DNA of 64,000 bases, taken from the NCBI RefSeq assembly GCF_900156625.1, contig NZ_FTOB01000004.1, positions 558,001 to 622,000 of the forward strand. The letters are read 5' to 3'. Every line of letters starts with the position of its first letter. The first letter of the stretch is position 1. Both the position numbers and the translations under genes were made by a program. A model generated the notes under the pieces. The model was given only the letters and a program-made list of their open reading frames with translations, was not told where the DNA came from and did no database searches. This document shows, in pieces, positions 33,943 through 44,664 of this stretch. The DNA is from Zobellia uliginosa. GTDB taxonomy: Bacteria; Bacteroidota; Bacteroidia; Flavobacteriales; Flavobacteriaceae.

Positions 33943-35607
33943 ATGTGTGGAATTGTATGTGCATTTGATTTAAAGGAAAGTTCAGATGTTTTAAGACCCC
34001 AGTTGTTGGAGATGTCTAAAAAAATTCGTCACCGTGGCCCGGATTGGAGTGGTATTTATGCAGATGGGAAGGCTATATTGGCCCATGAGCGTCTGGCCAT
34101 TGTTGATCCCGCTTCAGGTAAGCAACCCTTGTTCAGTGAAGATAATAAATTGGTTTTGGCCGCTAATGGCGAAATCTATAACCATAGGGAATTGCGGAAG
34201 CAATTCGACGGAAAGTATAATTTTCAGACCGAATCCGATTGTGAGGTGATTTTGGCCCTTTACCAAGAAAAGGGAGCCGATTTCCTTGATGAGATGAACG
34301 GTATATTTGGTTTTGCCATCTACGATACCGAGAACGATTCTTATTTTGTGGCCCGTGACCATATGGGAATTATTCCATTGTATATCGGATGGGATCAGAA
34401 CGGTACGTTCTATGTAGCTTCGGAATTGAAAGCTTTGGAAGGTACCTGCACCAAAATAGAACTTTTTCCTCCGGGGCATTATTTGAGCAGTGAGGATGGG
34501 GAGTTCAAAAGATGGTATTCAAGGGATTGGATGGAGTACGATGCCGTAAAGGAAAACGAAACTAGCATTCAAGAGGTCAAGGAGGCCTTGGAAGCGGCGG
34601 TACACCGTCAATTAATGTCCGATGTACCTTATGGTGTGTTGTTGTCAGGGGGGCTCGATTCCTCGGTTACTTCGGCCATTGCCAAGAAATACGCTCAGAA
34701 ACGTATCGAGTCCGGTGACACTACCGATGCTTGGTGGCCTCAGTTGCATTCTTTCTCTGTAGGTCTTGAGGGGTCGCCTGACTTGGCGGCAGCCCAAAAA
34801 GTGGCGGATCATATCGGTACGGTACACCACGAAATCAAATTTACCATCCAAGAAGGGTTAGATGCCATCAAGGATGTGGTCTATAACTTAGAGACCTATG
34901 ACATAACTACCATTAGGGCTTCTACGCCTATGTACCTTATGGCTAGGGTCATCAAGTCCATGGGTATAAAAATGGTACTTTCCGGTGAAGGGGCCGATGA
35001 ACTTTTCGGTGGATACCTGTACTTCCACAAGGCGCCGAACGACAAAGAGTTTCATGAAGAAACGGTACGTAAGCTAAGTAAATTGCATATGTACGATTGT
35101 CTCCGTGCCAACAAATCGCTTGCGGCTTGGGGTATTGAAGGTCGTGTGCCCTTCCTAGACAAAGAATTTATGGATGTGGCCATGCGTATCAACCCTAAAG
35201 ATAAGATGATCAATGGCGAACGTATGGAGAAATGGGTGGTCAGAAAGGCTTTTGAGGATATGCTTCCCGAAAGCGTGGCGTGGCGTCAAAAGGAACAGTT
35301 TTCAGATGGTGTTGGGTATAGTTGGATCGATACCTTAAAGGAAATCGTGAACGAAGAAGTGACCGATGAGCAATTGGCCAATGCCAAGTTCCGCTTCCCT
35401 GTCCAAACACCGACATCGAAAGAGGAATTCTACTACCGTTCTATTTTTGAATCGCATTTTCCATCCGATGCAGCGGCCCTATGTGTTCCTCAGGAAGCCT
35501 CGGTGGCCTGTAGCACCCAAATCGCCCTTGAGTGGGATGAAGCTTTTAAAAATATGAACGATCCATCCGGTAGGGCTGTGGCAAACGTTCACGATGACGC
35601 CTATTAG
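33943..35607 (+). CDS. asnB: Asparagine synthase B (glutamine-hydrolysing)
   Basis: 554 residues from ATG 33943, which places the catalytic Cys at position 2 after removal of Met (MCGIVCAFD), as the class II glutaminase requires; the longer frame from 33904 is excluded for this reason. The glutaminase half has RGPDWSG, AHERLAIVDP and NGEIYNH. The synthetase half has the ATP-pyrophosphate loop LLSGGLDSSVTSA near 229-241 and LSGEGADELFGGYLYF. It makes asparagine from aspartate, glutamine and ATP. A weak TTTG/TAGTTGC promoter-like pair lies upstream at 33878-33907. Confidence 0.97.
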   Translation: MCGIVCAFDLKESSDVLRPQLLEMSKKIRHRGPDWSGIYADGKAILAHERLAIVDPASGKQPLFSEDNKLVLAANGEIYNHRELRKQFDGKYNFQTESDCEVILALYQEKGADFLDEMNGIFGFAIYDTENDSYFVARDHMGIIPLYIGWDQNGTFYVASELKALEGTCTKIELFPPGHYLSSEDGEFKRWYSRDWMEYDAVKENETSIQEVKEALEAAVHRQLMSDVPYGVLLSGGLDSSVTSAIAKKYAQKRIESGDTTDAWWPQLHSFSVGLEGSPDLAAAQKVADHIGTVHHEIKFTIQEGLDAIKDVVYNLETYDITTIRASTPMYLMARVIKSMGIKMVLSGEGADELFGGYLYFHKAPNDKEFHEETVRKLSKLHMYDCLRANKSLAAWGIEGRVPFLDKEFMDVAMRINPKDKMINGERMEKWVVRKAFEDMLPESVAWRQKEQFSDGVGYSWIDTLKEIVNEEVTDEQLANAKFRFPVQTPTSKEEFYYRSIFESHFPSDAAALCVPQEASVACSTQIALEWDEAFKNMNDPSGRAVANVHDDAY

Positions 35608-35646
35608 AAAAGATTAGGACAATAATCATTTAATTAGCTAGGAAAT

Positions 35647-35681
35647 GACCTGCTGCGCTATAAGTGCCGGCAGGTCTTTTT
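35647..35681 (+). terminator. Terminator of asnB
   Basis: A 7-bp perfect stem (GACCTGC at 35647-35653, GCAGGTC at 35670-35676) with a 16-base loop is followed by a T-run at 35677-35681. Confidence 0.7.
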
Positions 35682-35837
35682 ATTTACGGTTATAGGTCCG
35701 GTAGGGGTCGGTCTTCATCAAGGGGTAAAAAAGATGTAGCCTCTGATGGATGGCCGAAACCTTTGCTTTTTTGATTTTAATCCGGGAAACAAAGGCTTTA
35801 AAACCATATAGTTCAAAGTGGTTTTCCGTGATTGTAA

Positions 35838-35860
35838 TTTTCCACAATCTTTGTTGATAA
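35838..35860. promoter_or_regulatory. Pair of DnaA-box-like sequences upstream of gyrB
   Basis: TTTTCCACA at 35838-35846 and, on the minus strand, TTATCAACA at 35860-35852, each differ from the consensus TTATNCACA at one position. Two boxes are too few to call an origin; they may be chance or a DnaA-controlled site for gyrB. Confidence 0.3.
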
Positions 35861-35909
35861 CTTAGGGGTTATAACTGTGTCACAGCCCTATATTCTATGG
35901 GGTTATGCG

Positions 35910-35917
35910 TATATTTG
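35910..35917 (+). promoter_or_regulatory. -7 box of gyrB
   Basis: TATATTTG matches TAnnTTTG and lies 40 bases before the gyrB ATG. No clean TTG was seen at -33. Confidence 0.45.
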
Positions 35918-35942
35918 TGAGATTGCCAAAAATTAAGTCTAA

Positions 35943-37910
<1,968 letters not shown>

Positions 37911-37935
37911 GAATTAGGTTTTTTTACAACAAATA

Positions 37936-37989
37936 TTCGTCCGCCAATTGGCGGACGAACTGTTTTAGGGGTATTGCTACACCCCTAAA
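37936..37989 (+). terminator. Tandem hairpins downstream of gyrB
   Basis: A 24-base perfect palindrome lies at 37936-37959 (TTCGTCCGCCAA and its complement). A second stem is TTTAGGGGT at 37964-37972 with ACCCCTAAA at 37981-37989. Neither is followed by a long T-run, so they may stabilise the message end or terminate weakly. Confidence 0.5.
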
Positions 37990-38265
37990 CCTAGGATGCG
38001 ATTTCGGGTCCCCTTACCTTGTTTACTCTGTTGTACGGAAAAAAGGATGGGGTTTTAGGTGGTTTACCGATGATGTGCTGGCATTTCCTCGGTTCGATAG
38101 GGGTAGCGCCTTGAGGCTTTCTCGAGTTATTGGGCTGGATAATTTATTGTTGTAGGCTTGTGTTCTTGCGGCTTGTCATTGTGGTCTACATCCTGCGGTT
38201 ATCGGGTGGGGCCATCGTTTGTCGGCAGTGTGTATATTTCGGTCGAAGCGGAAAGTAGGGATATT

Positions 38266-38298
38266 AAAAAAGCCATATTCATTTAAGAATATGGCTTT
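38266..38298 (-). terminator. Terminator of the minus-strand lipoprotein gene
   Basis: A 12-bp perfect stem (AAAGCCATATTC at 38269-38280, GAATATGGCTTT at 38287-38298); on the minus strand a T-run follows (the A-run at 38266-38271). Confidence 0.82.
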
Positions 38299-38324
38299 AG
38301 CGTATTTGAAACCTAGTAAAATTG

Positions 38325-38699
38325 TTATTCCCGAACGGCTATTACATTACCGATGGCATCGGCCAAGGTATTGCCTTCTTCCGAAGATTTCATGGAGAGT
38401 ACTTGGTCTTCCATGTCCGTTCCAGGATAAGATATGATGTATTTGTCATTCTCGTAACTCCATTTAAAATCCGTCTTAAAGGTGATACTGCCGTTTATTT
38501 TTCGGTGGTAGCGACCTAAGTAGGCGTCGTTGAATATCCATTCTTTTCGTACGGTTTGCGACTTTGCGGTCGTACTGGCCGGGGCCACTTCAATATCTGA
38601 CCAAATACCGATTACGGGATTGTCGTTTTCGGGAATCCGTGAGCAGTTGCTGGCGAGAATGATGGCTATTATTGCTAATAATGAAAAGACTTTTTTCAT
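38325..38699 (-). CDS. Small lipoprotein of unknown function
   Basis: 124 residues. A hydrophobic signal (MKKVFSLLAIIAIILASNC) ends at a cysteine at 19, with an unusual Asn at -1. The mature part is beta-rich, GIWSDIEVAPASTTAKSQTVRKEWIFNDAYLGRYHRKINGSITFKTDFKWSYENDKYIISY, resembling lipocalin-type small lipoproteins (DUF5004/META-like appearance). No named family is assigned. It is single, with its own terminator. Confidence 0.6.
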   Translation of the reverse strand: MKKVFSLLAIIAIILASNCSRIPENDNPVIGIWSDIEVAPASTTAKSQTVRKEWIFNDAYLGRYHRKINGSITFKTDFKWSYENDKYIISYPGTDMEDQVLSMKSSEEGNTLADAIGNVIAVRE

Positions 38700-39050
38700 T
38701 GTGATGTTTTTTTGGGTGATTAGGGGATTTTATACTTTAAGAACGCCCAATTGCAAACTCCTATTGCTATAATTCGACGTACGGCAACAAAAGGCTTTAT
38801 TCTTCGTTAAAGCGCATTTAATTTTAACAGGAGTGCATTTCACCGAGTATTTCGTCGAAGATATTTCTGCCATTTAACCTAATTTTCACGGTAGTTTTCT
38901 TTTGAGATTGTTTATTTTTGGAAACCCTTTTGAGAATTTAGATTTTATTCGGTCTAAATCGGTTCTTTGGCAGTTGATGTCAAGTGTAATTGGTTTGGTA
39001 TCAAATCAAAAGGCCAAAAAAAGTCTTTAATAATAAATAAACTATAACAA
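38700..39050. other. Intergenic region between divergent lipoprotein gene and mdh
   Basis: 351 bases, AT-rich, with no gene. TATTTTTG at 38913-38920 on the plus strand fits the -7 consensus, about 130 bases before mdh, with no clean -33 box, so the mdh leader may be long. Nothing else was seen. Confidence 0.4.
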
Positions 39051-39977
39051 ATGAAAGTTACCGTAGTAGGGGCAGGAGCAGTAGGTGCAAGCTGTGCCGA
39101 GTATATAGCCATTAAAAATTTTGCATCTGAGGTGGTCTTGTTGGATATCAAGGAAGGATACGCCGAAGGTAAGGCAATGGACTTGATGCAAACCGCATCG
39201 TTAAACGGTTTCGATACCAAAATTACAGGTGTAACCAGTGATTATTCCAAAACGGCCAATAGTGATATAGCCGTAATTACTTCCGGTATCCCTAGAAAAC
39301 CAGGAATGACCCGTGAAGAATTGATAGGTATCAATGCAGGAATCGTAAAAACGGTATCGGCCAACCTTGTGGAGCATTCACCTAATGTAACTTTGATCGT
39401 GGTAAGTAATCCTATGGATACCATGACCTACTTGGTACACAAGACTACAAGTCTTCCCAAGAATAAAATTATAGGTATGGGCGGTGCTTTGGATAGTGCA
39501 CGTTTTAAATACCGCTTGGCCGAAGCTTTGGAAGCTCCGATTTCCGATGTTGATGGTATGGTAATAGGTGGGCACAGTGATACGGGTATGGTTCCGTTGA
39601 CCTCTCACGCTACAAGAAACAGTATCCGTGTTTCCGAATTCTTGTCTGAAGACCGTTTACAGCAAGTGGCCGAAGACACTAAGGTCGGTGGGGCTACTTT
39701 AACAAAGTTGTTGGGTACGAGTGCATGGTATGCGCCAGGTGCTGCCGTTTCTGGACTTGTACAGGCTATTGCTTGTGATCAGAAAAAGATTTTTCCATGT
39801 TCTACCTTATTGGAAGGTGAATACGACCTTAACGATATTTGTATAGGTGTACCTGTTGTGTTGGGTAAAAACGGTATCGAAAAAATAGTCGATATTCCTT
39901 TAAGCGATGCTGAAAAGGCAAAAATGCAAGAAAGCGCGGCAGGTGTGAAAAAGACCAACGGGCTTTTAGAATTATAG
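39051..39977 (+). CDS. mdh: Malate dehydrogenase
   Basis: 308 residues of the lactate-dehydrogenase-like type. The NAD-binding loop VVGAGAVGASCA is near 5-16, LDIKEG follows, SGIPRKPGMTREELI near 82-96 has the substrate Arg pair, NPMDTMTYL near 118 and the catalytic His in GGHSDTGMVP near 173-182. It oxidises malate to oxaloacetate in the tricarboxylic acid cycle. It is followed by a terminator, so it is transcribed alone. Confidence 0.96.
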   Translation: MKVTVVGAGAVGASCAEYIAIKNFASEVVLLDIKEGYAEGKAMDLMQTASLNGFDTKITGVTSDYSKTANSDIAVITSGIPRKPGMTREELIGINAGIVKTVSANLVEHSPNVTLIVVSNPMDTMTYLVHKTTSLPKNKIIGMGGALDSARFKYRLAEALEAPISDVDGMVIGGHSDTGMVPLTSHATRNSIRVSEFLSEDRLQQVAEDTKVGGATLTKLLGTSAWYAPGAAVSGLVQAIACDQKKIFPCSTLLEGEYDLNDICIGVPVVLGKNGIEKIVDIPLSDAEKAKMQESAAGVKKTNGLLEL

Positions 39978-39999
39978 TCGCTGGGTCGTATGAAACTCT

Positions 40000-40037
40000 A
40001 ACATCTGTTCCGGAAATATTTCTGGGGCAGATGTTTT
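40000..40037 (+). terminator. Terminator of mdh
   Basis: Stem AACATCTG (40000-40007) and CAGATGTT (40028-40035) with a 20-base partly paired inner part and TTTT after it. Confidence 0.7.
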
Positions 40038-40061
40038 CATTTTACAATAACTCTAAATATA

Positions 40062-40093
40062 TTGTCAATTCCTATGGGAAAATCATATATTTG
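40062..40093 (+). promoter_or_regulatory. Promoter of secDF
   Basis: TTG at 40062-40064 and TATATTTG at 40086-40093, separated by 21 bases, match the flavobacterial promoter type, with the start codon 40 bases after the -7 box. Confidence 0.6.
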
Positions 40094-40133
40094 CACGCTG
40101 TTATAAAAAGCACGCAATTAATTCACGTAACCA

Positions 40134-43115
40134 ATGCAGAATAAAGGACTTATTAAGCTTTTTGCCCTACTCTTTGGGCTAGTAAGTATCTATCAACTAT
40201 CCTATACTTTTATAGGTGGTAAGGTAGAAAACGAGGCAAAAAGGTATGCGGAAAGCCGCATTTCAGATGCTGAAGAGAATTATGTTTCCAAGCGCGAAGC
40301 ATTAGAAGCTAGGTATTTAGACTCGATCGGAGATCAGTCGATACTTGGTTTTACCAATTATAACGAAGCCAAGAAAAAAGAGCTGAACAAAGGGCTTGAC
40401 CTTAAAGGGGGGATTAACGTAACCTTGCAGATTTCCGTTAAGGATATCTTGAAAGGTTTGGCGAACAATACCAAAAATCCTGTGTTCAACAAGGCATTGG
40501 CCGACGCTGAAGCGGCTTCGAAAAACAGTGACGATACATTTATCGAACTTTTTTTCAATGCATTTGACAAAATTAGAGGTGATACAAAACTAGCATCTCC
40601 CGATATTTTTGCGAATAAAGAGTTGAGCGGTGAGGTTAATTTTCAAATGACCGATGATGAGGTTAAGCCTATCATCCGAAGAAAAATTGACGAATCTATC
40701 GTATCCGCTTTTGAAGTACTTCGCGAGCGTATCGATGGTTTTGGTGTAACACAGCCCAACATTCAACGTGAGGGTAATTCAGGACGTATTTTGGTGGAAT
40801 TGCCAGGTGCCAGGGATATTGCCCGTGCACAAGACTTGTTGTCCAGTACGGCACAACTTGAGTTCTGGGAAACCTACCAACCTAACGACCCTGAGCTACA
40901 AGGCTTCTTTTTTCAGGCCAATGAAACGCTAAAATCATTGGTCGATACCGATGAGGCCGACGAACCGGTTAAAAAGGAATCTGAACTCGATTCGCTTCTT
41001 TCCGATGTTTCCCAAGATTCATTGGATATTGCCGGTCAGCGTAATCCGTTGTTCGATAAATTCCAATTAGGGGCGCCTAGTTATGCCGTTGGTGTTGCCG
41101 CTATTCAAGATACGGCCGAAATCGGTTCTTACCTAAGAATGAAAGAAATTAGGAGATTGCTTCCTGCTAGTATGCAATTTGTCAAGTTTTTATGGGAGCG
41201 ACCTACCGAAGGTTCTGAAATAGTAGAACTGTATGCCTTAAAGTCGAACAGGGACGGTACTCCAAGAATCAGTGGTGATGTGGTGAACGATGCACGTGAT
41301 GAGTTCGTGAACGGGAAGCCTGCGGTTACTATGAGCATGAATACCAAAGGAGCCAAGGAATGGGAGAAGCTTACAGGTGATGCCTATAACAACAGAACCG
41401 GTATCGCCATTGTATTGGACAATAAGGTATATACTGCCCCTGGTGTTTCCTCGGGGCCTATATCGGGAGGTCGTTCAGAGATTACAGGTACCTTTACGGT
41501 GAACGAAACAAAAGACATTGCCAACGTACTACGTGCCGGTAAATTACCGGCGTCGGCTGAGATCATTCAATCAGAGGTGGTAGGTCCATCTTTAGGGCAA
41601 GAGGCTATTGATAGTGGTTTTATGTCGTTTATGATTGCCATGGCCATTGTATTGGTCTGGATGATTTTCTATTATGGTAAGGCCGGTGGCTTTGCCGACA
41701 TAGCTTTGTTGTTGAACATTCTATTGATATTCGGGGTCTTGACCAGCTTAAGTGCGGTATTGACCTTGCCGGGTATCGCGGGTATCGTTCTTACCATTGG
41801 TATGTCTGTGGATGCGAACGTACTGATCTTTGAACGTATTAAGGAAGAGCTGGGTAAAGGAAAAGGAAAGTCCTTGGCCGTGGCCGATGGTTTTGGCAAT
41901 GCCCTTTCTTCTATTCTCGATGCTAACATTACAACGGGGCTTACTGCAATTATCCTTTTTATCTTCGGATCAGGTCCGATCAAGGGTTTTGCAACAACCC
42001 TACTTATTGGTATCGTAACTTCGTTGTTTACCGCCATATTTATTACTCGTCTATTGGTAGACTGGTATATTGACGGTAAGGGACGTACACTTGAATTCTC
42101 GACCGGATTGACCAAAAATCTTTTCAAGAATATCAATATCGATTTTCTTTCCAAAAGAAAGATGGCCTATATCTTCTCTGCTATATTGGTAGGGGTAAGT
42201 GTTTTCTCTTTATTGACGAACGGATTACAGCAAGGGGTCGATTTTATTGGGGGACGTTCGTATCAAGTGCGTTTTGAGCAAGCGGTTAGTGCTTCTGAAA
42301 TTGCTTCCGAACTAAACGATGTCTTTGGTAGTGGAACAAATGTAAAAACATTTGGTGATGCCAACCAAATCAAGATAACCACACCTTACAAAGTAGATGT
42401 AGAGGGTATTGAAGTAGATAACGAGATTCAGAATAAATTATATACTGCCTTGCAGAAATACCTTCCAGACGGTATTAGCGAGCAGAGCTTTAAAATTGGT
42501 TCCGGTGATAAATCCATAGGTATTTTACAATCTGTAAAAGTTGGACCTACTATCGCCGATGATATTAAGAATAACGCTTTCTTGGCCATTTTGGGCTCCT
42601 TGGCGGTAGTGTTCTTGTATATCTTGTTCCGTTTCCGTAAATGGCAATTCTCTTTAGGAGCGGTAGCGGCAGTGTTTCACGATGTCATGATCGTATTGGG
42701 TATCTTCTCATTGTTCGGTACGGTTATGCCGTTCAACATGGAAATCGACCAAGCCTTCATTGCAGCAATATTGACCGTAATCGGATACTCCTTGAACGAT
42801 ACCGTGGTTGTTTTTGACCGTATTCGTGAGATTATTGGTGAGAGAGGATGGCGCGGAGGCGACAACATCAATTTGGCCCTTAACAGTACATTAAGCCGTA
42901 CGTTGAATACGTCTTTGACTACCTTGGTAGTATTGTTGGCCATATTCATCTTCGGAGGGGAATCGCTTAGAGGATTTATGTTCGCTATGATAATAGGTAT
43001 TATTGTTGGTACATATTCTTCATTGTTTATCGCTACACCGGTGATGTATGACACATTGAACAAAACCGCAAGGGCAGGGGGTCTGGTTAAGGACAATGCC
43101 GAGGCGGAAAAATAA
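40134..43115 (+). CDS. secDF: Protein translocase SecDF (fused)
   Basis: 993 residues, a fusion of SecD and SecF typical of Bacteroidota. The SecD half starts with a membrane helix and has GLDLKGGINVTLQIS near 90-104, a large periplasmic P1 region, and the six-helix transporter block with GMSVDANVLIFERIKEEL near 560-577. The SecF half from about 680 has GVDFIGGRSYQVRF, then YSLNDTVVVFDRIRE near 883-897. It uses the proton motive force to pull proteins through SecYEG at the inner membrane. Confidence 0.97.
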   Translation: MQNKGLIKLFALLFGLVSIYQLSYTFIGGKVENEAKRYAESRISDAEENYVSKREALEARYLDSIGDQSILGFTNYNEAKKKELNKGLDLKGGINVTLQISVKDILKGLANNTKNPVFNKALADAEAASKNSDDTFIELFFNAFDKIRGDTKLASPDIFANKELSGEVNFQMTDDEVKPIIRRKIDESIVSAFEVLRERIDGFGVTQPNIQREGNSGRILVELPGARDIARAQDLLSSTAQLEFWETYQPNDPELQGFFFQANETLKSLVDTDEADEPVKKESELDSLLSDVSQDSLDIAGQRNPLFDKFQLGAPSYAVGVAAIQDTAEIGSYLRMKEIRRLLPASMQFVKFLWERPTEGSEIVELYALKSNRDGTPRISGDVVNDARDEFVNGKPAVTMSMNTKGAKEWEKLTGDAYNNRTGIAIVLDNKVYTAPGVSSGPISGGRSEITGTFTVNETKDIANVLRAGKLPASAEIIQSEVVGPSLGQEAIDSGFMSFMIAMAIVLVWMIFYYGKAGGFADIALLLNILLIFGVLTSLSAVLTLPGIAGIVLTIGMSVDANVLIFERIKEELGKGKGKSLAVADGFGNALSSILDANITTGLTAIILFIFGSGPIKGFATTLLIGIVTSLFTAIFITRLLVDWYIDGKGRTLEFSTGLTKNLFKNINIDFLSKRKMAYIFSAILVGVSVFSLLTNGLQQGVDFIGGRSYQVRFEQAVSASEIASELNDVFGSGTNVKTFGDANQIKITTPYKVDVEGIEVDNEIQNKLYTALQKYLPDGISEQSFKIGSGDKSIGILQSVKVGPTIADDIKNNAFLAILGSLAVVFLYILFRFRKWQFSLGAVAAVFHDVMIVLGIFSLFGTVMPFNMEIDQAFIAAILTVIGYSLNDTVVVFDRIREIIGERGWRGGDNINLALNSTLSRTLNTSLTTLVVLLAIFIFGGESLRGFMFAMIIGIIVGTYSSLFIATPVMYDTLNKTARAGGLVKDNAEAEK

Positions 43116-43160
43116 ATTTCTCAATATTTGAGGGGTTATGAACTAACTAGCTCAATTGAT

Positions 43161-43196
43161 TATAAAAGCCGTTTGCTACTGCAAACGGCTTTTATA
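43161..43196 (+). terminator. Strong terminator of secDF
   Basis: A 16-bp perfect stem (TATAAAAGCCGTTTGC at 43161-43176 with its complement at 43181-43196) and a 4-base loop TACT. A/T runs within the stem allow action in both directions, so it can also serve the convergent ABC gene. Confidence 0.88.
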
Positions 43197-43236
43197 TTTA
43201 TAGGAATTTTTTTGGGTAATGGAGAGGGAGTTGGTT

Positions 43237-44478
43237 TTAAGAAGTCAGTATGCGACCTGTTGACCCGGTTTCCGATTTTTCTAGCTGATAGATGAATTCG
43301 GCTTCTAGTCCGGGTTCTTTTCGGTGTGAGACAAAAATGACCGCAGTATTGCTTTCGTTGGCGAATTTATTCACCAAGGCTACAAAAAGCGCGGCACTTT
43401 CATCGTCGAGACCCGCGGTAGGTTCGTCGAGAATAAGCAACGGAGGATGTTTGATCATGGCCCTGGCGCACATGACCAATCGTTTTTGGCCCATTGACAG
43501 GTCGTGAAAAAGTTGGTCTTTTATGTGCCATAGCCCAATAAGTTGTAACCATTCCTTTGCTGCGCGCAACTGTGCTTCGGTGGGTTGTACGTACAGCCCT
43601 ATAGAATCGTTAAGGCCTGATATGATCATATGATTGATCGAATGGTAGCCGGTAAATTTATCGGTCATGGAGGGCGTAAAATAGCCTATGCGCTTTTTAA
43701 TTTCCCAAACGCTTTCCCCGGTGCCCTTCTTACGGCCGAAAATATAGAGTTCTTGTCCGTATCCTTTTGGGTTTTCTCCGGTTATCATTGATAATATGGT
43801 GGTTTTTCCGCTGCCGTTACGGCCCCGTAGTTCCCAGAATTCCCCTTTTTTGATTTGCCAATCGATATCTCTTAAAATGGGTTTGTCGCTATAGGTCACC
43901 CCAACGCCTTTTAATTCGATCAATGTTTCACCCTCAATTTTGTACGAATCGATGGGTAGGGGAATGTCATCGGCAAAAACTTGTTTTTCCTGCTGCTTCA
44001 ATAGGGATTCTATGGTATCGCTAAAAACCAGATTTTTGCCTTCTAGTTTGGCAAAGGTGTTGGCAAAGGGCAATAAGTCCGTTTTACGGCTTAATAGTTG
44101 AATCATGGGGGTATGTGCCGAAACTTTCTTCAGCTTCGTTTTGAGGTCTTCTTGTGCAGTGGTGTCGAGGTTGTCAAAGGGGTTGTCTAGAATGATAAAA
44201 TCGGGTTGGGTGCTGAGAATGTGTTTCAATAAAGCTTTTTTCTGTTCACCACTAGACATCGATTTTAAACTTTGCGGGGTATCCGATGTAATTATCTTGC
44301 TGCCATGGCGGTCTTCCTTGTCGATAAAACCTTCGACGGCCAATTTCGATAAAAGGCTTCCTTCGAGGTGTTTTAGTTCGTCAAAACCTTTAGGAAGCGG
44401 TCCTTCGAGTAGGCTATCGATCAATTCTTCTTTTTGGGAGGTGTTGCCGGTAAATATGGCCCAATGTTTTTGTTTCAT
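43237..44478 (-). CDS. ModF-like ATP-binding protein with two ABC domains
   Basis: 413 residues with two tandem ABC nucleotide-binding domains and no membrane part. The C-terminal domain is complete: Walker A GRNGSGKTT at 219-227, signature LSMGQKR, Walker B LLILDEPTAGLD and VSHR. The N-terminal one keeps a signature-like MSSGEQ (74-79) and Walker B-like DFIILDNP (93-100), but its Walker A position reads FTGNTSQKEEL (9-19), without the GxxGxGK loop, so ATP binding there is unlikely or altered. The overall plan is that of ModF (PhrA). The start ATG overlaps the stop of a decayed acetyltransferase remnant, which shows the former neighbour. Confidence 0.8.
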   Translation of the reverse strand: MKQKHWAIFTGNTSQKEELIDSLLEGPLPKGFDELKHLEGSLLSKLAVEGFIDKEDRHGSKIITSDTPQSLKSMSSGEQKKALLKHILSTQPDFIILDNPFDNLDTTAQEDLKTKLKKVSAHTPMIQLLSRKTDLLPFANTFAKLEGKNLVFSDTIESLLKQQEKQVFADDIPLPIDSYKIEGETLIELKGVGVTYSDKPILRDIDWQIKKGEFWELRGRNGSGKTTILSMITGENPKGYGQELYIFGRKKGTGESVWEIKKRIGYFTPSMTDKFTGYHSINHMIISGLNDSIGLYVQPTEAQLRAAKEWLQLIGLWHIKDQLFHDLSMGQKRLVMCARAMIKHPPLLILDEPTAGLDDESAALFVALVNKFANESNTAVIFVSHRKEPGLEAEFIYQLEKSETGSTGRILTS

Positions 44479-44662
44479 ATAAAGACTCTAAAAATATGTA
44501 AAGTATTATTGTTATGATGTAGGTTTTTCTAAATACATATCATTGTTCAAAGCCATTTTTTTGAGAAGATATGTTCTTTGTATGAATTATAGAAATTATT
44601 AACCAGATAAGCTGGTGTTTTTGAACATAAGTTATATATGCAATGATATCTCGCTAGTATGG
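44475..44662 (-). pseudogene. Decayed C-terminal fragment of a GNAT acetyltransferase gene
   Basis: Read on the minus strand with one +1 frameshift (in the A-run at about 44564) and one in-frame stop, the sequence gives AYITYVQKHQL, LIISIIHTKNISSQK, then MALNNDMYI and HIFRVFI-stop. These match AYATKHQL, SLISIIHVDNLPSQK, VALNNGMHL and HIFRVFI at the end of the intact GNAT protein encoded at 49532-50050. Only about the last 60 codons remain. The remnant meets the recG remnant head to head at about 44662. Similarity to the intact copy is high only in the final 32 bases and moderate elsewhere. Confidence 0.8.
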
Positions 44663-44664
44663 CT

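Larger units (their letters stand above)
37911..38324. other. Intergenic region after gyrB
   Basis: 414 bases with no gene or tRNA seen. It starts with two hairpins (described separately), then about 230 bases of unremarkable sequence, and ends with the terminator of the minus-strand lipoprotein gene. Confidence 0.5.

Noticed and set aside
35838-35860. Replication origin call upstream of gyrB
   Set aside because: Only two imperfect DnaA-like boxes, with no dnaA gene and no GC-skew evidence; kept only as a low-interest site.
44469-44500. Target-site duplication of a transposon
   Set aside because: 32 bases is long for an insertion sequence, no transposase or terminal inverted repeats were seen, and homology to the GNAT gene extends beyond the repeat on the left side.
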